A DNA stretch of 64,000 nt from Clostridiaceae bacterium HFYG-1003 (GCA_024579835.1 CP102060.1:1897558-1961557), one strand, 5' to 3'; positions 31,070-44,515 are shown, counted from the first letter of the stretch. Numbers and translations: made by a program. Notes: generated by a model not told the origin, from the letters alone.

Positions 31070-31342
31070 TTAATCAGAGCCCCTCTTATATTGAAATACT
31101 TTCCCGAATTTGCTTGTATATTTCTCGGGGCGCATCAGCCCGCCACAGGACTCGCAGTCAAATTGCGGGGGTTCGTTAATATTGCTTTGGTCCATTTCAT
31201 CAAATGTTTTAACAACACTTAATGGAATTTCTTCCACTGCCCCACAACTAGTGCATATATACCGGACGATCGGTTGATTGCTCGCCTGCTTTCTGTGATT
31301 CGCACCTTGTGTTTTCTTCTTTCGTTTCTTGCTAACCGGCAT
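31070..31342 (-). CDS. Small zinc-ribbon protein linked to IS91-like transposase
   Basis: 90 aa. A basic N-terminus (SKKRKKKTQGANHRKQ) precedes two zinc-binding pairs, YICTSCGAVEE and FDCESCGGLM (CxxC...CxxC). Its start overlaps the end of the transposase remnant by 11 bp, so it is probably a passenger or accessory gene of that element. It is intact as an open frame although the transposase is not. Function unknown; nucleic-acid binding is the obvious guess. Confidence 0.6.
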   Translation of the reverse strand: MPVSKKRKKKTQGANHRKQASNQPIVRYICTSCGAVEEIPLSVVKTFDEMDQSNINEPPQFDCESCGGLMRPEKYTSKFGKVFQYKRGSD

Positions 31343-31809
31343 TTCGTCCTTCCCACCTGTACCTTTCCTGATTTCTTCTTTTCTCAGGTACCACTATATC
31401 ACTCTTTTTCATGAGTGCACCACATTCGCATTTCAATGGATTTTTATCATATTCGAGCATCATACGAAACTGCCATGTTTTCATTTTCTTTAATCTTGCG
31501 TATTTTTCTTTGGATATCAGTCTGCGTTCGATTCGTCTGGCTCTCAAGTTGTTTCTCGAGTAGATTCCATAGTTTCGAATCATCTTAAAGTGAGTATCCG
31601 GAATATGAATGATTAACCGTTGGATGAACTCCATGGCACTAATGGATTCCTGAACATTGTGGACAAGTGTATACAGTCCATCCGTTTTCAAAATTGCCGC
31701 AATTCAACATCCGTTCCACTTCTTTGTGGACTGATATGCGAATCATTTCGGGGTGCTCAGCAACGAACTGATCCCAGTGTTCCTCGAAAATCTGCTTAAT
31801 CTTACCCAT
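31332..31809 (-). pseudogene. IS91/IS801-like transposase remnant with internal deletion
   Basis: The start MGKIKQIFEEHWDQFVAEHP and the Zn-finger beginning VYTCPQC match the N-terminus of IS91-family transposases. This frame stops just after the finger. The second frame continues with AMEFIQRLIIHIPDTHFKMIRNYGIYSR, the C-terminal part of the same family (Y2_Tnp type). The catalytic core with the HUH and Tyr motifs is missing, so the gene lost its middle and is inactive. The deletion point is near 31639-31655. It directly follows the terminator of rRNA operon 2. Confidence 0.75.
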
Positions 31810-31891
31810 ATAATCACCTGCTAAGTAATTCATAAAACCATTATAATAAGCGGGTTAAGCTTGTTCCACAAAAGTATAATTTTCTACAACA

Positions 31892-31926
31892 TAAAAAAGC
31901 ACTCTGATAACTCAGAGTGCTTTTTT
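31892..31926 (-). terminator. Terminator of rRNA operon 2
   Basis: GCACTCTG-ATAACT-CAGAGTGC stem with flanking A- and T-runs, just past 5S. Confidence 0.9.
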
Positions 31927-31931
31927 CAAAA

Positions 31932-32046
31932 CCGGCGTCAACCTACTTTTCCACACAGCTTCCCGTGCAGTATCATCAGCACCGTAAGGCTTAACCATCG
32001 TGTTCGGGATGGGAACGGGTGTAGCCCTTACAGTCATAAACACCGG
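31932..32046 (-). rRNA. rrf: 5S ribosomal RNA, operon 2
   Basis: Same as the first 5S except one base (31984). Ends set by the paired CCGG termini. Confidence 0.93.
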
Positions 32047-32124
32047 ATTGGTTTGAGGTTTTTATTGTTCCCTCAAGACTGCATATAGTTCTTCAAACGT
32101 AATTCATCATTTTTAACTTGTTTA

Positions 32125-35007
<2,883 letters not shown>

Positions 35008-35348
35008 TTTTTCAAGTTAATTTTTGGCTCAAGGTTGGAGCTTTCGCTCCCCTTGACGTTTTTGAATTGTTGTCAATAACTTTTCAGTTAATGACTAACT
35101 TCTCAACGAAATTGTTTTTTCTACAATTTTGCTTTACGTTTTAAGAATATATGCAGTTTTCAAAGAACAATTGAGAAGAAAAAAATGCCCCACCTTCAAG
35201 AAGTCATTCTCATTAGCTGGTGTTGCAGCTGTTCTCTCAAGATTAAACAGAATACTTGGATGTACAAATCAGTAATCCTTTTATGGGAGATATCCGTGAA
35301 ATGGATATCCTTTTATCTCATCCATGTTGCCATGGCTGTGACTCCCTA

Positions 35349-36853
<1,505 letters not shown>

Positions 36854-36987
36854 AAAGTTTGAACTAGCTTTTAGTCGATTTTTTAGTCTTGTCTGACTAC
36901 TCAAAATGAATTGCTGGTTTGTTTTACCTTGTATTCTGTTTAATTTTCAAAGAACAGTTTGTTTCAGTCGCTTAACGCAACTTTTTA

Positions 36988-37016
36988 ATTTTATCACTTC
37001 AAACTCGATTCGTCAA
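36988..37016 (-). promoter_or_regulatory. Promoter of rRNA operon 2
   Basis: TTGACG (37011-37016), 17 bp, TAAAAT (36988-36993) on the minus strand. It differs in sequence from the operon 1 promoter. An additional TATAAT lies further upstream (near 37086-37091) without a matched -35. Confidence 0.75.
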
Positions 37017-37286
37017 CACATTTCTTTAAGTTATCTTTAAGTAACCTTTCGATAGTGTTCGCTCTCATTTGGAGTGCAAAATTTATTATATCACTTTGCT
37101 TCAGACGAACCTGTAACAATATACCGTTTTACCCCATTCAGACTCCGAAATCGTCTATTATCTAATGATTACTAATCAATTCATATCATGACACACACGG
37201 ATCTGTTCATTTGACTTCTTGCTGAAATCCTCTCCATATCCCAGATTTGACTGTACAATAAGAAGAGACTCAGGAGGTTAAGATAC

Positions 37287-37913
37287 ATGCAATTCTTTAT
37301 TCAAACAATGATCGAACATTGGCCCCAGCTTCGCTGGCTGTCTATTGTCATTCTGCTTTCCATTTTGTATGCGCTATGCAATCGTCAGTGGTTCGGACGA
37401 CCTCTGTTGCACCTGACCCTCCCAATTGATCAGAAAATCCCGCTGATCCCGTGGACCATTTATATCTATAATCTATGGTACCCCATCATGCTATTTACCT
37501 TTGCACTGCTCGCGATCTATGATAAAGCTGTTTTTTCACATCTGATTCCCGCCTATACCTTATCTACACTGGCGAGCTTCAAGATCTTCATCTTTTTCCA
37601 GAACGAGGTTCCTCGGCTGACACAGGTATCCGGCAACAGCCTGGCCGAACGACTGCTACGGTTCACCCGAAAAATGGATAATCCTTACAATGGATTCCCC
37701 TCTATACATGTCCTCGCCTGCACCATGACCATTCTGGCAGTTCAATCATCCACCTTGCCCGATGCCTGTAAAGTGTTCATCTGGGTATCACAACTTATGA
37801 TCATCGCTGCTACCCTGACCACCAAACAACATGTGGTACTGGATCTGGCCGGAGGCTCTTTCATGGCAATTCTCGGCTGGTGTCTCACTATTAATCTGAA
37901 TGTTGCACTGTAA
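37287..37913 (+). CDS. PAP2-superfamily membrane phosphatase-like protein
   Basis: 208 aa with about five hydrophobic segments. The C-terminal half carries NPYNGFPSIHVLACTM, which contains the SxxH motif, and KQHVVLDLAGG, with the final His and Asp of the PAP2 phosphatase signature. The earlier Lys/Arg motif region is FTRKMDN. Such proteins dephosphorylate lipid phosphates such as phosphatidate or isoprenyl diphosphate at the membrane. CAGGAGG lies 9 bp before the ATG. A 5'-truncated second copy lies at 44109-44475. Confidence 0.8.
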   Translation: MQFFIQTMIEHWPQLRWLSIVILLSILYALCNRQWFGRPLLHLTLPIDQKIPLIPWTIYIYNLWYPIMLFTFALLAIYDKAVFSHLIPAYTLSTLASFKIFIFFQNEVPRLTQVSGNSLAERLLRFTRKMDNPYNGFPSIHVLACTMTILAVQSSTLPDACKVFIWVSQLMIIAATLTTKQHVVLDLAGGSFMAILGWCLTINLNVAL

Positions 37914-37952
37914 AAAACGCCGCTTCCCTGATTGATCGGGAAGCGGCGTTTT
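37914..37952 (+). terminator. Terminator after PAP2 gene
   Basis: AAAACGCCGCTTCCC and GGGAAGCGGCGTTTT form a perfect 15-bp stem starting at the stop codon. The truncated copy has an equivalent hairpin at 44475-44515. Confidence 0.9.
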
Positions 37953-38316
37953 GTTGATCATGGAACGTCCTGATTTGTCAGACCATCGCATTGAAGAATT
38001 CATATTCCGCGATCTCACTGATTTGGATATTTTTCTTTCTAATACTTGTAACCTCTTAATTTGTAATAATAACCGGGTATAAATGCTTCAGCTTACTAGC
38101 GCTGGCTGTCAAGGTAGTTGTCAGTAATTCTTAGAAATATTATCGGCGAATCTTCCGTCCCTGAAAAGGCCATCGACAGTTGACCGTCATCGGGCTGGCT
38201 ATTTTATATTGATCCCGAGCCATGGTGTCAAGAGCCCTCTCTGAGGGCCATTCCTTGACACCATGGCAGGACCAACATTTCATATCCGTAGCTGATGGCC
38301 GGTGTTACTGTTCAAA

Positions 38317-39402
38317 TCAGGAAGCTATAATTTCAGCATCAAGGGTTTTCTTGTCAGAAGCTGACTTCTCAGGATTCAGCCAGACCTCATCTGGAAGAGT
38401 CCAATCCCTTGTTGCCGAGGACCAGCGTTCTGGATGCTTGGCTCTGGCCGCCTTATAGACCACTCTGCGCTGTTCCAGAATCTGTGCCCCAATACCACTG
38501 TGTCTTTGATTAGTGGTCAGAAAATTGATACCACTGTGTCGGTGCTGGTGATTGTACCAGTTGACAAACTTTTTGCACCACTGCCGTGCCTCCTCCAGGT
38601 CTTGAAAGCCTTTCGGCTGGTAATTGCAGTTGTATTTCAATGTCTTGAACAGGCTCTCGGCATAGGCATTATCGTTGCTGACCCGTGGCCTGCTGTTGGA
38701 TGGTGTGATGCCCAAGTGATAAAGAGTTTCCAGCATGGTTGCGCCTTTCATGGGACTTCCGTTGTCTGAGTGAAGGACAAGGGGTTCTTTGTTTAGTCCA
38801 ATCCGCTCCGAAACTACACCTCGTTTCACCAGCCGGCTGGCATGCTCTGCTGATTCGCTGGACCATACTTCCCAAGCCACGATTTTTCTGCTGAAAAGAT
38901 CAGAGAACAAATACAGGTAGAAAAACATGCCCTTAACCGGGCCATTCAAATAAGTTATGTCCCACATCCAAACTTGATTGGGAGCGGTTGCACAGTGGGT
39001 GGAAAGTTGGCGAGGGCTGCTTTGGGCGGCTCGGCCTCGATGGTTCTGCATATTCTCTTCCCGGAGTATTCGATAAAACGAAGATTCAGATGCCAGATAG
39101 ATCCCCCGATCCGCCAAATTAGGCACAATTTCGCATGGCGAAGAGCTTTTGAATTCAGGACTGTTGACTACTTTAATGATTTCAGTGCGTTCTTCCTTTG
39201 ACAGCTTGTTGCTCGACTCAGAGCGCTTCGCCGTTTGTCTTCGGTCAATATAGTCACCGGTAGTCTTGGAGAGGCCGACCCAGCGATAATAGGTGCGTTC
39301 AGTAAGACCAATCTCCTTACAGGCAACTGGCTTTCTGGCTCCATTCGTTACAGGTTCATCGATTAACAGGATGGCTTTGCTGCGATCTGAGGCGTTAATC
39401 AT
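38317..39402 (-). CDS. IS3-family transposase OrfB (DDE integrase)
   Basis: 361 aa from the ATG that overlaps the orfA stop (ATGA). The rve domain has the DDE residues in VWMWDITYLNGP, LVLHSDNGSPM and SNDNAYAESLFKTLKY. The N-terminal part is the HTH_21-type region. In this family OrfB is normally made as an OrfAB fusion by -1 frameshifting: the run of seven A at 39444-39450 in orfA gives an open -1 frame straight into orfB (through KSECDLGKLDGKRGR). It therefore looks intact and active. Confidence 0.92.
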   Translation of the reverse strand: MINASDRSKAILLIDEPVTNGARKPVACKEIGLTERTYYRWVGLSKTTGDYIDRRQTAKRSESSNKLSKEERTEIIKVVNSPEFKSSSPCEIVPNLADRGIYLASESSFYRILREENMQNHRGRAAQSSPRQLSTHCATAPNQVWMWDITYLNGPVKGMFFYLYLFSDLFSRKIVAWEVWSSESAEHASRLVKRGVVSERIGLNKEPLVLHSDNGSPMKGATMLETLYHLGITPSNSRPRVSNDNAYAESLFKTLKYNCNYQPKGFQDLEEARQWCKKFVNWYNHQHRHSGINFLTTNQRHSGIGAQILEQRRVVYKAARAKHPERWSSATRDWTLPDEVWLNPEKSASDKKTLDAEIIAS

Positions 39403-39902
39403 TCGTCCTCGTTTTCCGTCAAGTTTCCCCAAATCGCATTCGCTTTTTTTCGAAGTATCAGCAGAGCCGCCGTTTCTGCCAGGGCTTTTTCCTTGCGCAG
39501 AAGCTCTTTCTCCATGAGTTTTAACTCTTTGTCCCTTTGTCTCAAAGCTTTATTCAGACGGTTGGCTTCTTCCGCCACCCCGCCATTGGCCTGCATGCAG
39601 GCGTTTTTCCACCGTTCGATCTGCTCAGCGTAAATGCCTTTCTTGCGGCAATACTCCGCCAGATCAGTTTCAGTCATCCCTGCTGTCTCAACTACGATCA
39701 GAAACTTGTCCTCTGTGGTCCAATCATCCGAAGGCGCATCAGTAGCAGGGGCAGCCTGCCCGTTTGCTCTGACGCCATCTCTCCATTTTCGAAGTGTCGC
39801 TTGCGGGATCCCTTCTTGTTTGGAAATCCTGGAGATTGATTGATTATTCGGAGGCAGCATTTTCGCAACCATTGCATCTTTTAACTCTTTGCTATAAACC
39901 AT
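39399..39902 (-). CDS. IS3-family transposase OrfA (helix-turn-helix)
   Basis: 167 aa from the ATG at 39902 (an ATG 6 bp earlier is also possible; AGAGG upstream). HTH_Tnp_1-type start: MVYSKELKDAMVAKMLPPNNQSISRISKQEGIPQATLRKW. A C-terminal coiled coil (LNKALRQRDKELKLMEKELLRKEKAL) serves as the leucine-zipper region. It ends in the slippery A-run described for orfB. Confidence 0.9.
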   Translation of the reverse strand: MVYSKELKDAMVAKMLPPNNQSISRISKQEGIPQATLRKWRDGVRANGQAAPATDAPSDDWTTEDKFLIVVETAGMTETDLAEYCRKKGIYAEQIERWKNACMQANGGVAEEANRLNKALRQRDKELKLMEKELLRKEKALAETAALLILRKKANAIWGNLTENEDE

Positions 39903-39970
39903 TATCATTATCCTCTCAGTAGGTATGCTTACTATACTATGTTGAATTCCTACTGACAACTATTCTGACA

Positions 39971-40430
39971 CATAGGGCTAGGCGCATCGGTTATGTTGTG
40001 TTACCAGACCACTGATTTCTGATTAGGATTCCGCTTTGTTGTCCAAGACTTCACTTCTTGATTCATCATCTCAACTGTTCCGCCCAAATCGGTTTGGTCT
40101 GACATACTGATGCATCACATCTCCGTCAGCCCCCCTACAGGTTCTGCGAAAAGGAACAGGGTGCAAATGCCTTGCGAATTTACTCGTTGTCTTGATTGCG
40201 CACAAATCCAGGTGCTGCTGGAATTGGCTTTCTGACCTCATCCAGCAGCTGGGATGGCTTTTCATCCATGCAGATAACAGGAATTGTTCTTATATTGACA
40301 TCAATACGTTCGTTTCGACGTGAAGTATCCTGATACAAGCATCCAGTCGGCTCATCCGCCAGGTTTTGAATGATTCACTGTCCAGAAACAGCTCGATGGC
40401 GACTCGCTGTTTCTGACCGGCTTTCGCTGA
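39971..40430 (-). pseudogene. IS630-family transposase remnant 1
   Basis: On the minus strand, pieces of an IS630 transposase can be read: [25 protein letters not shown] (with the DE of the DDE triad region), a stop codon in NDE-stop-IRK, and near the end VKSWTTKRNPNQKSVVW, which is the usual C-terminus. The middle is deleted and frames change, so it is dead. The IS3 element adjoins its 3' end. Confidence 0.7.
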
Positions 40431-40433
40431 ACT

Positions 40434-40925
40434 TTAATAGACAGAGCTGAAATCCGCAATGTAATAATTACCCTCAGAATCGATTTCCAAGAAAAAATCT
40501 CTGGTAACGTTATTCTCCCCTGGATTAATATTGGAAGGTATGTAATTATCCTCCATTATTTGGGTAAACTTTACAGGGACCTTGATTGTTCCATCTGAAT
40601 ATGTTGCCTTATTAAAATTTATTTCTATATCTTTAATGCATACTAAATATTGTTGCAGTGCATCCCAATCTTTTTGTTGCATTTCATATGATTTTTTTAC
40701 AACAGACCTATACTCGTCCAATCTGTCCTTATTTAATGAATCAAAATAAGCCATAAGCGTATTTTCTACTTTCTCCTTATCATATTCCAAAGGTTGAGAA
40801 CGTACACTTTGACTGCTTTCTTTTACAGGTTGGGTTTTGACAGGAGTTGAATTATTATTACAGCCCACGCCCACACTAAGCAAAATAATCATTCCTATTA
40901 AGGAAACTATAGATTTATTTTTCAT
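40434..40925 (-). CDS. Lipoprotein of unknown function, AT-rich cargo gene
   Basis: 163 aa. Signal peptide KSIVSLIGMIILLSVGVGC with lipidated Cys22, then a Ser/Gln-rich linker and a domain (EKVENTLMAYFDSLNKDRLDEYRSVVKK...) with the look of an NTF2-like or DUF4878-type fold. GAGAGG lies inside the last codons of the upstream amidase gene, 3 bp apart, so the two form an operon. Base composition and codon use are clearly more AT-rich than the chromosome around it, which suggests horizontal transfer. Confidence 0.75.
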   Translation of the reverse strand: MKNKSIVSLIGMIILLSVGVGCNNNSTPVKTQPVKESSQSVRSQPLEYDKEKVENTLMAYFDSLNKDRLDEYRSVVKKSYEMQQKDWDALQQYLVCIKDIEINFNKATYSDGTIKVPVKFTQIMEDNYIPSNINPGENNVTRDFFLEIDSEGNYYIADFSSVY

Positions 40926-40928
40926 TAC

Positions 40929-42015
40929 TTACCTCTCATAACCTGTAAGGTGTATCCATCTTTTTGATCCAACATAGTCATTGATTGATTTATTATCTGC
41001 ATCTGAAGTATGAGCCGCTACTAATGTGCCAGTCGGAAAACCAGCTTGAAATCTAACGATCGTGGTGCTGTGAGCAAAGGTTCCATCTGAATTAAAATCA
41101 ATTTGAATAATATCACCCACTTGCATTCCATAATAAATCATGGAGGTAGTTGCTAATTCACCTTGAGGTCCTCTCCCTGTATTTCTAGTTAAGTAATTGA
41201 ATAAACTACTAACACTTGTCCAAGATGCTGCCCTATCGTTATAGCTGTTATAATACCATTGAAGATCTCCACTGGAATCCATCACCCCATTAGAACCGGC
41301 ATAAATCACCTGTGATACAAAATTAGTGCAATCCCCACCATTATCATCAAAATTACCCCACTGAGATGGTCTTGTGTTAGCATTATTATGAGCATAAGTA
41401 ACCATTTCGTTTCGATCTAGCGATAACAATGACCCAGACAAGGGGCGCATAAAAACAATTGGTTCTTCTAAAACTTCCTCTAATTTCTTCTCAGATAAGA
41501 TGTTTCGTTTTTCGTCATCAAAAAGTTTTTGTACATCTCCACCTTTTCTTCTAAAAACCCCAATAGGATCATCACTATACATTTCCCTGATTTGAGGTTG
41601 CACCATCAACGCTTCTTTAGTCAAATAAAATTTAAACCTTGTTGATTCATATGAACCAATATCACTTGAACTATATTGATAAATTTCCGTCAAGACTGCA
41701 TCAATGACAGCATTTTGCCCATCAATAATACAGGAATAGAACTCTACTTTTGATTCTAAAAGTAGAGGATTTAAATTAAATGCAGATCTTCTCTGTTGAA
41801 TTATTTTAATCTTGCCTTTTAAGAACTGTTTTAACTCCAATGACCGATCCCATATTGTAGACAGATTTGATTCTTCCAAGGGTGTTTGAACATACTTAAA
41901 TATTTTCTACATCATTAAAATATTCCTGAACTGTTGATTTGAAGTCAACTTCCGGCGCAACACCTTCCAAACCAAGTGCAGTATAGCCACCGAAACCAAC
42001 AGCTGACAAAATCAT
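40929..42015 (-). pseudogene. Amidase_6-type domain protein, split by a one-base frameshift
   Basis: The main frame (40929-41879, 316 codons from a TTG without ribosome site) contains MVTYAHNNANTRPSQWGNFDDNGGDCTNFVSQVIYAGS and later VGDIIQIDF and HSTTIVR, the pattern of the putative amidase domain (Amidase_6), which is cysteine-peptidase-like. Just upstream an ATG at 42015 with a perfect AAAGGAGG site opens a 39-codon frame ending STVQEYFNDVENI. Removing one A in its last codons joins it in frame to ...FKYVQTPLEESNLSTIWDRS, so the two are one gene broken by a single-base insertion, or a frameshift-decoded gene. There is no obvious signal peptide. It is followed by the lipoprotein. Confidence 0.7.
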
Positions 42016-42035
42016 TTTCAACCTCCTTTGAATCG

Positions 42036-42064
42036 ATTATAGCAGTTTATGTGAAATTATTCAA
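42036..42064 (-). promoter_or_regulatory. Strong promoter of the amidase/lipoprotein cargo
   Basis: TTGAAT (42059-42064), 17 bp, TATAAT (42036-42041) on the minus strand. The ribosome site begins only 7 bp past the -10 box, so the leader would be extremely short. Confidence 0.65.
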
Positions 42065-42345
42065 AATTCATTAAATTACTATGTATTTTTTATACACATT
42101 AGAAGATTTGCTGCTTACTCATGTTTTATGAAACCTATCCAAGCACATTGCTCACTTATTAATAAAACAACTTGTCCATTACCGGAATCAAGAAGTTTGA
42201 GTTGTTTGAATTTTAATTTCCCTTCGGTTCTAAGGTTATTCAGAAGTGGTTATTAACCTCGATAATCCGTTGGACTAAGCACGTTGTAACCTTTAAATAT
42301 ATACTATAAACTCATATCTTGGTATCCTTTATGTAGGGGGGGGGA
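42065..42345. other. AT-rich gap between cargo operon and IS630 remnant
   Basis: About 280 bp, no gene. A run of nine G (near 42336-42345) abuts the ribosome site of the transposase remnant. Confidence 0.4.
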
Positions 42346-42349
42346 GAAT

Positions 42350-43055
42350 ATGTCCAAGGTATCGTATGTTGTTGACCTCAGTGATAAAGAACGTGTGAAA
42401 CTCCTAAACATTGTCAATAAAGGAAAGGCAACCACGAAACGGATCCTCCACGCTAATATCCTCTTGGCTGCAGACATTAATAATCCAAACAAAGCCAGTT
42501 CTCCGGTGATTGCAGAGCGCTTTCATGTGCATCGGCAAACCGTCCAGACAGTTCGGAAAACATATGCTACTAAGGGTCTAGAAGCTTCGCTCAATCGAAA
42601 GAAACGTACAAAGCCACCTATTGATCCAAAACTTACAGATGATATCGAAGCCAGAATCATTGCCATCTGTTGCAGTAATCCACCTCCAGGGTTTGAGCGG
42701 TGGACTTTACGTCTGGTTGCAGAGGAAGCAGTCAAGTTAGAGATCTTTCCAACAATTTCTCATACGTCCGTGGGTAGGATCTTAAAAAAAACGAATTTCA
42801 ACCTCATCTGAAGAACTGCTGGTGCATTCCGCCATATCAAAGTGCAGCGTTTGTCGCTTGCATGGATGACGTTCTGGCGGTATACACTCGCCCTTTCAAT
42901 CCATCCATTCCAGTCATCTGCATGGATGAAAAGCCATGCCAGCTGCTGGATGAGCACAGAAAGTCAATTCCGACAGCACCTTGATGTGTGTGCAAGCAAG
43001 ACAACGATTATATTCGCAAAGGTACTTGCATCCTGTTCCTTTTTTCGGCATCAGA
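42350..43055 (+). pseudogene. IS630-family transposase remnant 2
   Basis: The first frame (42350-42811, 153 codons) is the HTH part: SDKERVKLLNIVNKGKATTKRILHANILLAAD, then VHRQTVQTVRKTY. It ends at a run of eight A (42784-42791). A -1 shift there continues [54 protein letters not shown], the catalytic Asp-Asp part. A TGA then interrupts (APxSVRKQ position) and the sequence ends after GTCILFLFS, where it runs into an unrelated remnant. The A-run may have been a programmed frameshift site in the active element. Confidence 0.75.
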
Positions 43056-43269
43056 CCATCAAAACCGTGTTTGCGATAATTGTAGTACCACCTCTCCAGT
43101 GTGATGGCGGAGATGATGGTGTCGACCCCATTGGGGGTCGTGTAGATCTTGTTTGCGGCGTCTCAAAAACCGCCTGATTGCTGAGGGCATCCTCGGCGAC
43201 CCCGCTCAGGAGCGGAGCCAGGATCCCATAGCGGAACAAGGCGGTTTTTTGTCGTTTGTCATCGTTCAT
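43036..43269 (-). pseudogene. Integrase-type transposase, N-terminal remnant
   Basis: Begins NDDKRQKTALFRYGILAPLLSG, typical of DDE-type integrase/transposases that follow DUF6431 genes. After about 35 codons a frameshift is needed to continue as AANKIYTTPNGVDTIISAITLERWYYNYRKHGFDGLMPKK. The gene is cut there by the junction with the IS630 remnant, so the whole catalytic part is gone. It starts at the stop of the DUF6431 gene (11-bp overlap). Confidence 0.7.
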
Positions 43270-43870
43270 TATGGTATCTCCCTATGATGATTTTACTGAT
43301 CATAGCAAGGGTAATGGCGATGAGACGGCTCGTAAAAGCAAGTTGTGTGGGTTCAGCAAAACAGCAGATTGGGCGTACATTTAATCTGCATAAGCTGTCG
43401 ACTAGAGGCGCGAAAGCAGGCTGGGACGATATTTTGACCAGTGGGATCTGAAAAGCGGTCAGACGGGGCAGCCAATGCCGCTTAAACTGGCGAATGATGT
43501 AACCAATGGCTGATTCGTCAATGACGGGCTGCTCCGCCATGATGGGCTCCATGCTCTCGCCGGCCAGATGGGCTTGAAGGATTCGGACCTGGTCTTTGAG
43601 TAGGATCGAGGAATAAGGAACGAGCCAATCAGGCGTCAGAACGTGGATCCTGCCGCAGGACTTACAGATGACCCGGTAAATTTTAATGCGCTGATAGCCC
43701 AGCGAGAACTTGATTTTCCGGGTGTAAGAGCCGTGACGGATCAGATCCCCGCACCGACCGCAGGTGCAGCGAAGCTGGTGGAATGGAATTTGGTCGATGA
43801 GCTCGTTGTAGGCCGCTTGGTGGTCCTCTTGGGGAAATTGGTTGCTTTTTGGAAGATAAATAGTTATCAT
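43259..43870 (-). CDS. DUF6431-type zinc-finger protein of a transposon
   Basis: 203 aa. RCTCGRCGDLIRHGSYTRKIKFSLGYQRIKIYRVICKSCGRIHVLTPDWLVPYS has two zinc-binding Cys pairs and the DUF6431 pattern. This small protein usually precedes an integrase-type transposase, which here survives only as a remnant downstream. Open and full length, but probably without function now. The upstream region holds a hairpin ending in T-runs. Confidence 0.7.
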   Translation of the reverse strand: MITIYLPKSNQFPQEDHQAAYNELIDQIPFHQLRCTCGRCGDLIRHGSYTRKIKFSLGYQRIKIYRVICKSCGRIHVLTPDWLVPYSSILLKDQVRILQAHLAGESMEPIMAEQPVIDESAIGYIIRQFKRHWLPRLTAFQIPLVKISSQPAFAPLVDSLCRLNVRPICCFAEPTQLAFTSRLIAITLAMISKIIIGRYHNER

Positions 43871-43931
43871 GATATCGCACCCCGAATTGGTGTACCCTGA
43901 GAAGTTAGTTCTTATCAGGGGGAGTAGAAGG

Positions 43932-43970
43932 CAGATGCGAACTGTGGTAGGGGCTCATCTGCCTTTTCGT
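43932..43970 (+). terminator. Hairpin with T-rich tail
   Basis: GGCAGATG and CATCTGCC (8-bp stem, about 20-nt loop), followed by TTTTCGTTT on the plus strand, between the DUF6431 gene and the PAP2 remnant. Confidence 0.5.
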
Positions 43971-44003
43971 TTACAGTAAAATACTATATTACCATTAATA
44001 CAA

Positions 44004-44062
44004 AACAAGCATCAAACAATTTGGCTGGATTTCAGTCAAGAGGTTTGATGCTTGTTCTTTAA
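44004..44062 (+). terminator. 14-bp perfect hairpin
   Basis: AACAAGCATCAAAC (44004-44017) and its inverse (44043-44056), followed by CTTTAATT on the plus strand. It may be a terminator or a trace of an element end near the PAP2 copy junction. Confidence 0.5.
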
Positions 44063-44108
44063 TTAATCCGACTATAATCCCTGATTTCAATATCAGATTT
44101 CTTGCGGT

Positions 44109-44475
44109 TCTATACTATACCTTATCTTCACTGGCGAGCTTCATGATCTTTATCTTGTTCCAGAACGAGGTTCCTCGGCTGACACAGGTATCCGGCAACA
44201 GCCTGGCCGAACGCCTGCTACGGTTCACCCGAAAAATGGATAATCCTTACAATGGATTCCCCTCCATTCATGTCCTCGCCTGCTCCATGACCATTCTGGC
44301 AGTTCAATCATCCACATTGCCCGATGCCTGTAAAGTGTTCATCTGGGTATCACTACTTATGATCATCGCTGCTACCCTGACCACCAAACAGCATGTGGTA
44401 CTCGATCTGGCCGGAGGCTCTTTCATGGCTATTCTCGGCTGGTGTCTTACTATGAATCTGAATGTTGCACTGTAA
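44109..44475 (+). pseudogene. 5'-truncated second copy of the PAP2-type gene
   Basis: From CTATACCTTATC onward it matches 37552-37913 to the stop codon with about 14-16 base differences, roughly half of them silent. The N-terminal half (three membrane segments) is missing, so the 110-codon frame from 44143 has no proper start. The terminator after it is also a diverged copy. It is an old tandem duplicate cut at its 5' side by the island. Confidence 0.85.
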
Positions 44476-44515
44476 AAAACGCCTCTTTCCTTATTGATAG
44501 GAAAGAGGCGTTTTT
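44475..44515. terminator. Bidirectional terminator
   Basis: AAAAACGCCTCTTTCC and GGAAAGAGGCGTTTTT, perfect 16-bp stem. It serves the PAP2 remnant and, on the minus strand, the ABC exporter gene. Confidence 0.85.

Larger units (their letters stand above)
38107..39970 (-). mobile_element. Complete IS3-family insertion sequence
   Basis: Terminal inverted repeats can be read: TGTCAAGGTAGTTGTCAGTA at 38107 and, inverted, TGTCAGAATAGTTGTCAGTA ending at 39970, giving 5'-TG...CA-3' ends. It carries orfA and orfB. Between orfB and the left end is a compound hairpin (CCATGGTGTCAAG/CTTGACACCATGG, 38220-38266). No direct target repeat is visible at the flanks. The right end abuts an IS630 remnant. Confidence 0.85.
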
